From positions 56,413-120,412 of the forward strand of contig NZ_JAFMSX010000002.1 of assembly GCF_017916425.1 (NCBI RefSeq): a stretch of 64,000 bases of DNA. Reading direction: 5' to 3'. This DNA is from Nocardioides sp. SYSU D00065 (GTDB lineage: Bacteria; Actinomycetota; Actinomycetes; Propionibacteriales; Nocardioidaceae). Both the position numbers and the translations under genes were made by a program. Positions 42,775 through 50,570 of this stretch are shown piece by piece (within the stretch, counting starts at the first letter, position 1; each line of letters begins with the position of its first letter). The notes beneath the pieces were generated by a model. That model did not search any database. It had not been told where the DNA came from and was given only the letters and a program-made list of their open reading frames with translations.

Positions 42775-43164
42775 ATGCGTTTCACCGAGCACGAGCTGAC
42801 CCTCGCCGTGACCGCCGCCGCCAAGGTGGTGGCGGCCGGCAGGGTCGGCCGCCGCGCGAAGGGCGAGGCGGCGTGGGAGGCGATGAGCAAGATCGAGCGC
42901 TACCACCTGCTCGAGGCGGTCGGCGGCCAGGTGCTGCCCGTGCTCCTGGCGCTGCCCGACGTCGAGGTGCCGGCCGGCACGCGGCCGACGTTCAGCGACC
43001 AGCAGATCGCCACGGCCGTGGAGGAGACCCTGGGCGAGAGCGGGGTGGGCCGGTTGCGGCAGAAGGTCGCCGTGGCCGCCCGCGTCACCCTCGTGCGTAC
43101 GGCACTGGCGCAGCTGCCCGTGCGCCAGGACCCCGACGCCCTGCAGGTGCCGGACTCGCTCTGA
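42775..43164 (+). CDS. Conserved hypothetical protein, 129 residues
   Basis: ATG 42775, 23 nt after the sigma-factor stop and on the same strand, so perhaps cotranscribed. The sequence is helical with no signal or membrane segment: 'LTLAVTAAAKVVAAGR', 'MSKIERYHLLEAVGGQVLPV', 'TFSDQQIATAVEETLGE' and 'GRLRQKVAVAARVTLVRTAL'. I recognise no family. Context only suggests a small stress-linked protein. Confidence 0.75.
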   Translation: MRFTEHELTLAVTAAAKVVAAGRVGRRAKGEAAWEAMSKIERYHLLEAVGGQVLPVLLALPDVEVPAGTRPTFSDQQIATAVEETLGESGVGRLRQKVAVAARVTLVRTALAQLPVRQDPDALQVPDSL

Positions 43165-43218
43165 TCCGCGCTCCGGGCAGATCCTGAGGATGGCGCTCAG
43201 GTTCGGTGCGTACCGTCG

Positions 43219-43980
43219 ATGAGGATGACCACGACACGTACCCACCGCACCCGCACCGCTCTCGTCCTCGCGACCGCCGCCCTGCTCACCCTCTCGGCCT
43301 GCGGAGGCGGCGGCGACTCCGGCAGCGCCGACGACGCGCCCGCGAAGAGCGAGTCGTCGCAGGCCGACGCCGCCGGCTCTGACCTCACCGGCATCCCGGA
43401 CGTCGTCGCCGAGGTCAACGGCGAGGCGGTGACCAAGGACGAGTTCGCCCCGCTCTACGAGGCGCAGCTCGAGCAGGCCGCCTCGCAGGCCGAGATGGGC
43501 GGCGCCGAGCCCGACGAGGAGGCGCTGCAGAAGCAGACCGTCGACAACCTCGTCGACACCGAGCTGCTCACCCAGGAGGCGGACTCGCGCGGCATCGAGG
43601 TCAGCGACGAGGACGTCGACGCCGAGCTCGACGCGCTGGCCCAGCAGAACGGGATGGAGTCTGCGGACGCCTTCCTCGAGGCGATCGCCCAGCAGGGCGT
43701 CACCGAGGAGCAGGCGCGCTCGCAGGTCCAGACCCAGGTGATGGTCGAGGAGCTCGTCGCCGACGAAAACGGACCGTTCGAGCCGACCGAGAAGGACCTG
43801 CGCAAGATCTACGCGCAGGCCAAGCAGCAGCAGGCGACGCAGGGCGGCCAGGAGCTGCCCGCCTTCGAGGACGTTCGTGACCAGATCGAGGAGCAGGCGC
43901 GGGCGCAGGAGGTCGGCCAGGCCGCCGGGACGCTCCTGACGGGGCTGCGCAAGGACGCGGACATCACCATCCATCTCTGA
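43219..43980 (+). CDS. SurA-N-domain-like lipoprotein (putative peptidyl-prolyl isomerase/chaperone relative)
   Basis: 253 residues. Signal peptide with lipobox 'TLSAC' (Cys28), then a Ser/Asp-rich linker and a SurA/PrsA-type N-terminal domain ('VVAEVNGEAVTKDEFAPLYE', 'NLVDTELLTQEADSRGIEVS', 'DVDAELDALAQQNGMESADA'). The parvulin domain that would catalyse prolyl isomerisation is not recognisable, so it is more likely a holdase for secreted proteins. Faces icmF across a repeat-containing gap. Confidence 0.83.
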   Translation: MRMTTTRTHRTRTALVLATAALLTLSACGGGGDSGSADDAPAKSESSQADAAGSDLTGIPDVVAEVNGEAVTKDEFAPLYEAQLEQAASQAEMGGAEPDEEALQKQTVDNLVDTELLTQEADSRGIEVSDEDVDAELDALAQQNGMESADAFLEAIAQQGVTEEQARSQVQTQVMVEELVADENGPFEPTEKDLRKIYAQAKQQQATQGGQELPAFEDVRDQIEEQARAQEVGQAAGTLLTGLRKDADITIHL

Positions 43981-44016
43981 GCCGGCCTTTTCCTGGTTCG
44001 GCCTGGGGGCGCTCGC

Positions 44017-44240
44017 CTGTCCATCAAGGGATGTCGGTGAACAGGCACTTCCCCGGGCGAACTCGGCGAGGGAAGTGCCCATTCAGCGACGTACCGTGAT
44101 GAAGCTGAGGCGCGTGGGGCCTGCTCGACGGGCCCCGGCTGTCCATCAAGGGATGTCGGCGAACAGGCACTTCCTCAGGCGAACTCCGCGAGGGAAGTGC
44201 CCATCCAGCGACGTACCGTGATGAAGCCGGGGCGCGTGGG
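44017..44240. repeat. Duplicated ~102-bp element with 10-bp internal inverted repeat
   Basis: Copies at 44017-44118 and 44139-44240 (offset exactly 122) are about 90% identical by eye. Each has ggcacttccc and gggaagtgcc arms 16 nt apart; in copy one these are 44044-44053 and 44070-44079, perfect 10-bp arms, and copy two has one change in the left arm. Copies lie between the lipoprotein and icmF stops (convergent), filling almost the whole 281-bp gap, and could also act as terminators. Confidence 0.85.
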
Positions 44241-44261
44241 ACCAAGGGCGCCGGGCCAGGC

Positions 44262-47200
44262 TCAGACGTTGCGCCGGTACTGCCCGCCCACCTCGAAGAA
44301 CGCCTCGGTCACCTGCTGCAGCGAGCAGACGCGGGCGGCGTCCATGAGCACCGCGAAGACGTTCTCGCCCAGGACGGCTGCGTCCTTGAGCCGGGCCAGC
44401 GCCTCCTGCGCCTCGGCGGCGTGCGCCGCCTGGAACGACCGGACCCGCTCGAGCTGCGACGACTTCTCCTCCTCGGTCGCCCGCGCCAGCTCGATCTCCT
44501 GCGGCTGCGCGTCGGCGGCCGACTCCTTGACGAACGTGTTCACGCCGATGATCGGCAGCGAGCCGTCGTGCTTGCGGTGCTCGTAGAGCATCGACTCGTC
44601 CTGGATCCGGCCCCGCTGGTAGCCGGTCTCCATCGCCCCCAGCACGCCGCCGCGCTCGTTGATCCGGTCGAACTCCTCCAGCACGGCCGCCTCCACCAGG
44701 TCGGTGAGGTCGTCGACGATGTACGAGCCCTGGAGCGGGTTCTCGTTCATCGCCAGGCCCCACTCGCGGTTGATGATGAGCTGGATGGCCAGCGCGCGGC
44801 GCACGGAGTCCTCGGTCGGGGTCGTGACCGCCTCGTCGTAGGCGTTGGTGTGCAGGCTGTTGGCGTTGTCGTAGATCGCGATGAGCGCCTGCAGCGTGGT
44901 GCGGATGTCGTTGAAGTCCATCTCCTGCGCGTGCAGCGACCGACCGCTGGTCTGGACGTGGTACTTCAGCTTCTGCGAGCGCTCCGAGGCGCCGTACTTC
45001 TCCCGCATCGTCACCGCCCAGATGCGGCGCGCGACCCGGCCGAGCACGGTGTACTCGGGGTCCATGCCGTTGGAGAAGAAGAACGACAGGTTGGGCGCGA
45101 AGTCGTCGATCGCCATGCCGCGCGCGAGGTACGCCTCGACGTAGGTGAAGCCGTTGGCGAGCGTGAACGCGAGCTGGCTGATGGGGTTCGCCCCGGCCTC
45201 GGCGATGTGGTAGCCGGAGATGGACACCGAGTAGAAGTTGCGCACGCCGTGGGCGATGAACCACTCCTGGATGTCGGCCATCATCCGCAGGCTGAACTCG
45301 GTGGAGAACAGGCACGTGTTCTGGCCCTGGTCCTCCTTGAGGATGTCGGCCTGCACGGTGCCGCGGACGTTGGCGAGGGCGTACGCCGCCAGCTGGGCGC
45401 GCTCGTCGTCGTCGGGCTCGCGGCCCTCCCGCTCGCGGAAGGCGTCGACCTGCTGGTCGATGGCGGTGTTGAGGAAGAACGCCAGCACGGTGGGCGCCGG
45501 CCCGTTGATCGTCATGCTGACCGAGGTCGTGGGCGCGACCAGGTCGAAGCCGTCGTACAGCGCCTTCATGTCGTCGAGCGTCGCGACGGAGACGCCCGAG
45601 GTGCCGACCTTGCCGTAGACGTCGGGCCGTGGGTCGGGGTCGCGGCCGTAGAGGGTGACGGAGTCGAACGCGGTGGAGAGGCGGGTCGCGGGCTGGCCCG
45701 CGGAGAGGATCTTGAACCGGCGGTTGGTGCGCGCCGGGTCGCCCTCGCCGGCGAACATCCGCGCGGGGTCCTCGTTGTCGCGCTTGAACGGGAAGACGCC
45801 GGCGGTGAAGGGGAAGTAGCCGGGCAGGTTCTCGTTGCGCCAGAAGCGGACGAGCTCGCCGTGGTCAGTGAAGCGCGGCAGGGCCACGCGCGGGATCTTG
45901 TTGCCGCTCAGGGACTCGCGGGTGAGGCGGGTGGTGATCTCCTTGTCGCGCACCTTCACCACCTGCTCGTCGCCGGAGTAGGACTCCACCACCGCGGGCC
46001 AGCTCGCGATCTGGTCGGCGACCTCCTGCGGCACGTCCTTGCGGGCCGACTCCAGGAGCGCCCGGAGGCCGGCGTCGTCCTCGAGCTCGGCGGCGACGGC
46101 CTCGATGCGCTGCAGCCGGCGGGCGGCCTCGACGAGCCGCTCGGTCTGCTCGTGGTAGCCGCGCACGGTCTCGGTGATCTCGGAGAGGTAGCGCACGCGC
46201 TCGGCGGGAACGACCTGCCGGATGCCGGAGGAGTGGCGTACGTCGACCACGGGCAGCGTGCCCTGGCTCACCGGCAGGCCGGCGGCGGCGAGCTCCCCGC
46301 GTAGGTGCTGGTAGAGCGCGGTGACGCCGTCGTCGTTGAACGTCGCCGCGCTGGTGCCGAACACCGGCATGTCGTGCGGCTGCTTGCCGAACGCCTCCCG
46401 GTTGCGCACCAGCTGGCGCCCGACGTCGCGCAGCGCGTCCTTGGCGCCGCGCCGCTCGAACTTGTTGATCGCCACCGTGTCGGCGAAGTCGAGCATGTCG
46501 ATCTTCTCCAGCTGCGAGGCGGCGCCGAACTCCGGCGTCATGACGTAGAGCGAGTGGTCGACGAGGGGCACGATGCCGGCGTCGCCCTGGCCGATGCCGG
46601 GGGTCTCGACGATCACCAGGTCGTTGCCGGCGGCCTTGAGGACGTCGATGACGTCGGCGAGGTGGTCGGGCACCTCGTGCGCGCCCCGGGTGGCCAGGGA
46701 GCGGAAGAAGACCCGGTCGCCGTCGAGGGAGTTGGCGCGGATCCGGTCGCCGAGCAGCGCGCCGCCGCCCTTGCGCCGGGTGGGGTCGACGGCGACCACC
46801 GCGATGCGCAGCTTGTCCTGCTGGTCGGTGCGGAAGCGGCGTACGACCTCGTCGGTGAGCGAGGACTTGCCCGAGCCACCGGTGCCGGTGATGCCCAGCA
46901 CGGGCACGACACGGCGTCCGGCGGCGGCCCGCACCTCGGCGAGCAGCGCCTCGTCGAGCCGGCCGCCCTCGGCTCCGGTGATGGCGCGGGCGACCGCGAA
47001 CCGGTCGCCGGAGAGCACCTGCTCGGCCGTGACCTGCCGGTCGGCCCACAGGTCGACGTCGCAGTCGGCGACGACGGAGTTGATCATCCCGACCAGGCCC
47101 ATCCGCTGGCCGTCCTCGGGGGAGAAGATGGTGACCCCCGACTCGCGCAGGCGGGCGATCTCGGAGGGCACGATCACGCCGCCGCCGCCGCCAACGACCC

Positions 47201-47495
47201 GCACGTGAGCGGCCCCGGCCGCCCGCAGCGACTCGACGAGGTACTCGAAGTACTCCACGTGCCCGCCCTGGTAGGACGAGACGGCGACGCCCTGGACGTC
47301 CTCCTCCAGCGCGGCGTCGACGACCTCCTGCACCGAGCGGTTGTGCCCGAGGTGGATCACCTCGCACCCCTGGCTCATCAGGATGCGCCGCATGATGTTG
47401 ATCGAGGCGTCGTGGCCGTCGAACAGGCTCGAGGCGGTGACGAGCCGCACCGGGTTCGACGGGACGTGCAGAGCGGGACGGGCGAGGTCGGCCAT
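44262..47495 (-). CDS. icmF: Fused isobutyryl-CoA mutase IcmF
   Basis: 1077 residues. N-terminal B12-binding domain with 'DGHDAS' at 26-31 (base-off His28) and 'VVGGGGGVIVPSEI' (about 100-113); then a MeaI-type GTPase chaperone domain with P-loop 'GTGGSGKS' at 204-211 and 'VETPGIGQGDAGIV'; then the mutase TIM barrel from about 540 ('GKVGTSGVSVATLDDMKALY', 'INREWGLAMNENPLQGSYIV'). This three-part order is that of IcmF, which interconverts isobutyryl-CoA and n-butyryl-CoA with adenosylcobalamin while the GTPase part guards the cofactor. Monocistronic, with a palindromic operator candidate at its start. Confidence 0.93.
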   Translation of the reverse strand: MADLARPALHVPSNPVRLVTASSLFDGHDASINIMRRILMSQGCEVIHLGHNRSVQEVVDAALEEDVQGVAVSSYQGGHVEYFEYLVESLRAAGAAHVRVVGGGGGVIVPSEIARLRESGVTIFSPEDGQRMGLVGMINSVVADCDVDLWADRQVTAEQVLSGDRFAVARAITGAEGGRLDEALLAEVRAAAGRRVVPVLGITGTGGSGKSSLTDEVVRRFRTDQQDKLRIAVVAVDPTRRKGGGALLGDRIRANSLDGDRVFFRSLATRGAHEVPDHLADVIDVLKAAGNDLVIVETPGIGQGDAGIVPLVDHSLYVMTPEFGAASQLEKIDMLDFADTVAINKFERRGAKDALRDVGRQLVRNREAFGKQPHDMPVFGTSAATFNDDGVTALYQHLRGELAAAGLPVSQGTLPVVDVRHSSGIRQVVPAERVRYLSEITETVRGYHEQTERLVEAARRLQRIEAVAAELEDDAGLRALLESARKDVPQEVADQIASWPAVVESYSGDEQVVKVRDKEITTRLTRESLSGNKIPRVALPRFTDHGELVRFWRNENLPGYFPFTAGVFPFKRDNEDPARMFAGEGDPARTNRRFKILSAGQPATRLSTAFDSVTLYGRDPDPRPDVYGKVGTSGVSVATLDDMKALYDGFDLVAPTTSVSMTINGPAPTVLAFFLNTAIDQQVDAFREREGREPDDDERAQLAAYALANVRGTVQADILKEDQGQNTCLFSTEFSLRMMADIQEWFIAHGVRNFYSVSISGYHIAEAGANPISQLAFTLANGFTYVEAYLARGMAIDDFAPNLSFFFSNGMDPEYTVLGRVARRIWAVTMREKYGASERSQKLKYHVQTSGRSLHAQEMDFNDIRTTLQALIAIYDNANSLHTNAYDEAVTTPTEDSVRRALAIQLIINREWGLAMNENPLQGSYIVDDLTDLVEAAVLEEFDRINERGGVLGAMETGYQRGRIQDESMLYEHRKHDGSLPIIGVNTFVKESAADAQPQEIELARATEEEKSSQLERVRSFQAAHAAEAQEALARLKDAAVLGENVFAVLMDAARVCSLQQVTEAFFEVGGQYRRNV

Positions 47496-47502
47496 GTGGC
47501 GA

Positions 47503-47520
47503 TAGTAGGACTTCCTACTA
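47503..47520. promoter_or_regulatory. 18-bp perfect palindrome just before icmF (operator candidate)
   Basis: tagtagga-ct-tcctacta: perfect 8-bp arms around a 2-bp centre, ending 8 nt before the icmF start codon. The icmF leader shows no clear ribosome site elsewhere; AGGAAG inside the palindrome is the best match. Typical operator for a TetR- or MarR-type repressor; the MarR gene 200 bp upstream is the first candidate. Confidence 0.7.
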
Positions 47521-47548
47521 ACTTCCCGCGACTATCGGGCCCGACCCT

Positions 47549-47613
47549 GGCTATCTAGGGACGAAATGGGGGTGTGGCCGGCTCGGGACCTACCAGAACG
47601 TCCCTAGATAGCC
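47549..47613. repeat. Perfect 15-bp inverted repeat in the icmF-marR gap
   Basis: ggctatctagggacg (47549-47563) and cgtccctagatagcc (47599-47613) are exact reverse complements, 35 nt apart. They are AT-richer than the surrounding DNA and lie upstream of icmF and downstream of the MarR stop on the same strand. Either a second regulatory site, a terminator for marR, or the remnant of a small mobile element. Confidence 0.75.
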
Positions 47614-47626
47614 GCCGCGGCGGCGT

Positions 47627-47681
47627 GGGGCGGGACGGGCGGCGCGGGGCGGGGCGGGGCGGCGCGGGGCGGGCGCGGGCG
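47627..47681 (+). other. G-rich tract, G-quadruplex potential
   Basis: Within 55 nt there are nine runs of three or four G, mostly spaced by single C or short C/G loops, on the plus strand. It ends 17 nt before the MarR stop. Potential for G4 structure or slippage; no annotated family. Confidence 0.6.
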
Positions 47682-47698
47682 GCAGCGAAGGCGGGCGC

Positions 47699-48190
47699 TC
47701 AGAGCCGGTCGCCGAGGCCGGTGCGCAGCGCGGTCAGCAGGTCGGTCAGCCCGCGCACCTCGCCACCGGGCAGCCCGGGCACCGCGAACACCTCGTCGTT
47801 GAGCGCGGCGGTCGCCTCCTCCACCGCGTCGCGCCCGGCATCGGTGAGGACCGCGCGCACCACCCGCTTGTCCTCGTCGCTGCGTACGCGCTCGACGTAC
47901 CCCTGGGCGACGAGCCGGTCGACGGCACTGGTGACGCTGGTCGGGTGCACCTGCAGCAGTGAGCCCAGTCGTGACATCGGCATCGCCGACCTGCGGGCGA
48001 ACGACAACAGCCGCAGCACCTCGTAGCGGGCGAACGTCAGCCCGCGCGGGCGGAGCACGGCGTCGATCCGCTCCATCAGCAGCTGCTGCGCGCGCACGAC
48101 GGAGGTCACCATCGCCATGCCGTCGGCGGCCTGCGCCCAGCCGTGCGCCACCCACTGGCGGTGTGCTTCACGGATCGGGTCGCGCGTCAT
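47699..48190 (-). CDS. MarR-family transcriptional regulator
   Basis: 163 residues from ATG 48190. Winged helix: 'YEVLRLLSFARRSAMPMSRL', 'LLQVHPTSVTSAVDRLVAQG', wing 'YVERVRSDEDKRVVRAVLTD', flanked by dimer helices. MarR proteins bind palindromic operators and release on ligand binding. Next to icmF on the same strand, so it may control that gene through the palindrome at 47503-47520 and sense an acyl-CoA or branched-chain metabolite (inference). The N-terminus 'IREAHRQWVAHGWAQAADGM' is family-typical. Confidence 0.9.
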   Translation of the reverse strand: MTRDPIREAHRQWVAHGWAQAADGMAMVTSVVRAQQLLMERIDAVLRPRGLTFARYEVLRLLSFARRSAMPMSRLGSLLQVHPTSVTSAVDRLVAQGYVERVRSDEDKRVVRAVLTDAGRDAVEEATAALNDEVFAVPGLPGGEVRGLTDLLTALRTGLGDRL

Positions 48191-48199
48191 GGCTGGAGG

Positions 48200-48949
48200 T
48201 TAGCCAGCCAGCGCCGAGAGCATCGCGTGCGCCTCGACCATGGCCGGCCCGTACCAGGTCAGCAGCCGTCCCGACACGAGCCGGGTGGGCGTGGTGGCGA
48301 ACGCCTCGGGGCCGTCGTCGGCGGTGAAGACGTAGGGCTCGTCCGGAAGCAGCACGAGGTCCGCGCCCGCGCCGTCGATCTCCTCGACGGGCACGGCCGG
48401 GTAGCGGCCCTCGCGGCCGCCGAGGACGTTGACGAGGCCGGCGCGGGCGAGGAGGTCGTGGGTGTAGGTCTGCGCCCCGACGACCATCCACGGGTCCCGC
48501 CAGATCGGCACGGCCACGGCCAGCCGCCGCGGGGCGGGCGGTGACCACAGGACGCGTGCCTCGACCAGCCACCCCGGGTCGATGATGCCGAGGCCCTCCG
48601 CGAAGAGGCGCGACATCGAGTCGAGCGACTGCGGCACCGTCTCGATCCGGGTCACCCAGACGCTCACGCCGGCCTCGCGCAGGCGGCGTACGTCGAGCTC
48701 GCGGTTCTCCTCCTGGTTGGCCACGACGAGGTCGGGGCGCAGCCGTCGGATCGCGGCGAGGTCGGGGTTCTTGGTGCCCCGGACCCGGCTCACGTCGAGG
48801 TCCCGCGGGTGGGTGCACCAGTCGGTCGCCCCGACGAGCCGGTCCGGGACCGAGGCGGCCAGCGCCTCGGTCAGCGACGGGACCAGCGAGACCACGCGCC
48901 GAGCCGCCCCGGCGAGGGGGACGTCGGCTCCGAGGTCGTCACGCACCAC
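48200..48949 (-). CDS. Helical-backbone metal receptor / BtuF-like cobalamin-binding protein without signal peptide
   Basis: 249 residues from GTG 48949. BtuF-type layout: 'RRVVSLVPSLTEALAASVPD' (N-terminal lobe), 'VGATDWCTHPRDL', 'AIRRLRPDLVVANQEENREL', long linking helix 'SMSRLFAEGLG', and C-terminal lobe 'WMVVGAQTYTHDLLARAGLV'. There is no signal peptide or lipobox; translation opens directly with the first strand. Since the protein seems cytoplasmic and sits beside the B12 enzyme IcmF, it may handle cobalamin inside the cell, but that is a guess. Confidence 0.78.
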   Translation of the reverse strand: MVRDDLGADVPLAGAARRVVSLVPSLTEALAASVPDRLVGATDWCTHPRDLDVSRVRGTKNPDLAAIRRLRPDLVVANQEENRELDVRRLREAGVSVWVTRIETVPQSLDSMSRLFAEGLGIIDPGWLVEARVLWSPPAPRRLAVAVPIWRDPWMVVGAQTYTHDLLARAGLVNVLGGREGRYPAVPVEEIDGAGADLVLLPDEPYVFTADDGPEAFATTPTRLVSGRLLTWYGPAMVEAHAMLSALAG

Positions 48950-49039
48950 GGCGCGAGCCTAGGGGTCGCGGGCGCCGGCCCGGATCTTCGGGGTGAGGGG
49001 CGGTTGGTGCGTCCGGGCCGGCGTGGTGGAGTTCTCCCC

Positions 49040-50173
49040 ATGGGTAAGCACGCCGCCCTCCCGGGCCTGCCGATCGATGGCGCGGAGCGTCCCCCGGCAC
49101 AGGGGTGGACCTTCCCCGTGCACAGTCCCGCCACCGGGGAGCTGCTCTGGGACGTGCCCGACGCCGGCACCGACGACGTGGAGGTGGCGGTCGAGGCGGC
49201 GTGGCGAGCGGTGCACGCGACCGGCTGGAGCACCGACCCCGGGCTGCGCCTCGACGGCGTGCGCCGCTTCCAGGAGGCGCTGGCGGACGCCGCCGACGAG
49301 CTGACCACGCTCCTCGCCGCCGAGACCGGCGTGCCGGTCGCCCTCCGCGACGCACACGTCGACGCGCCGATCGCCGAGCTGCGCGGCAGCCACGAGGACG
49401 GACAGCCGGGCGTGACCGTCCTCGTCACCCCCGCGACGGCGCCGCTGTCGGTCGCCCTGCCCGAGATCGGCCGCGTGCTGAGCGCCGGCGGGGCGGTCGT
49501 GCTCAAGCCGGCGCCCGAGACGGCGAGCGCCGCCCTCGCGGTGGGCCGCCTCGCCTTGGACTTCCTGCCCCGCGGCGTGCTCAACGTCGTCACCACCCGG
49601 GACGTGGACGTCGCCATCGCCCTCACCCTCGACCGCCGCGTCGACGAGGTGTCCTTCACCGGCTCCGCGGTCGCCGGGGAGCGCGTCCGTGTGGCCGCGG
49701 CGGGCGCCGGCAAGCGCGTACGCCTCGACGTCGGCGCCCCGGTGCAGCTGCACGCCACCGACGACGACCGGCTCGAGGCGGTCGTCGCCGAGGCCGCCGC
49801 CGCCGTCGCGGCGAACGCCGGCCAGGGGTGCCGGCTGCCGAGCAGCGTGGTCGTGCCGATCGACCGCTACCCCGACGCGCTCCGTGCCGCGATGGCCGCG
49901 ATGGAGGACGTCGTCGTCGGTGACCCGCTCGACGCCCCGACGTGGTGCGGGCCCCTGCGCTCGCGTGTCGCCCGTGACCGCGTGCTGCGCTACCTCTCGC
50001 TGGCGCGGGCCGAGGGCGGTGACGTCGTCCTGGGCGGGCACGTGCTCGACCGGGACGGCTGGTGGCTGGCGCCGACGGTCATCGGCGGGCTGGACCGCGA
50101 GTCGCGGGTGGTGCGCGAGGAGGTGCTCGGCCCCGTCCTCACGGTCGTGGCCGAGTCATCGGGACATGCCTGA
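49040..50173 (+). CDS. Shortened aldehyde-dehydrogenase-family protein
   Basis: 377 residues from ATG 49040; full-length members have about 480. The Rossmann half is recognisable ('FPVHSPATGELLWDVPDAGT', 'VVLKPAPETASAALAVGRLA', 'VDEVSFTGSAVAGERV'). Catalytic Cys264 ('NAGQGCRLPSS') and the NAD-contact Lys156 remain, but the general-base Glu of the ELGGK motif is Asp230 ('LDVGAP'), and the oxyanion Asn of WNFP is absent. A stretch of ~50 residues before the Rossmann strand and ~100 C-terminal residues are missing. The 3' end overlaps the convergent acetyltransferase by 35 bp. Either a diverged, non-dehydrogenase protein or a decaying gene. Confidence 0.72.
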   Translation: MGKHAALPGLPIDGAERPPAQGWTFPVHSPATGELLWDVPDAGTDDVEVAVEAAWRAVHATGWSTDPGLRLDGVRRFQEALADAADELTTLLAAETGVPVALRDAHVDAPIAELRGSHEDGQPGVTVLVTPATAPLSVALPEIGRVLSAGGAVVLKPAPETASAALAVGRLALDFLPRGVLNVVTTRDVDVAIALTLDRRVDEVSFTGSAVAGERVRVAAAGAGKRVRLDVGAPVQLHATDDDRLEAVVAEAAAAVAANAGQGCRLPSSVVVPIDRYPDALRAAMAAMEDVVVGDPLDAPTWCGPLRSRVARDRVLRYLSLARAEGGDVVLGGHVLDRDGWWLAPTVIGGLDRESRVVREEVLGPVLTVVAESSGHA

Positions 50174-50570
50174 TGCCGTCCTCGTCGAACTCCGGCCCGG
50201 CCACCTCGAAGCCCCACCCCGCGTAGAACCCGGCGAGCGGCGCCTGCGCGTCGAGCCGCACCTCGCGGCTGCCGCACAGGGTCAGCGCCTCGTCCATCAT
50301 CAGTCCCGCGAGCCCGCGCCCGCGCGCCGACGGGGCGACCACCACCCGGCCGATGCGCGACCACTCGCCGTCGTCGAGCACGCGCAGGGTGCCGACCACC
50401 TGCTCGTCCTCGAGCAGCACGACGTGGCGGGTCGCCTCCTCCAGGTCGCGCCCGTCCAGGTCCGGGTAGGGGCAGTCCTGCTCGACGACGAACACCTCCT
50501 GACGCAGCCGCCACACGTCGTACGCCGTCCGCGGGGCGAGGTCGTCGAAGCCGGCGATCAACACCTTCAC
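50139..50570 (-). CDS. GNAT acetyltransferase, ElaA-like
   Basis: 143 residues from GTG 50570, overlapping the hydrolase stop. ElaA/GNAT signature: 'AYDVWRLRQEVFVVEQDCPY', 'HVVLLEDEQVVGTLRVLDDG', acetyl-CoA motif 'IGRVVVAPSARGRGLAGLMM' and 'FYAGWGFEVAGPEFDEDGIR'. Its stop lies inside the 3' end of the aldehyde-dehydrogenase-like gene. Substrate unknown. Confidence 0.86.
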   Translation of the reverse strand: MKVLIAGFDDLAPRTAYDVWRLRQEVFVVEQDCPYPDLDGRDLEEATRHVVLLEDEQVVGTLRVLDDGEWSRIGRVVVAPSARGRGLAGLMMDEALTLCGSREVRLDAQAPLAGFYAGWGFEVAGPEFDEDGIRHVPMTRPRP

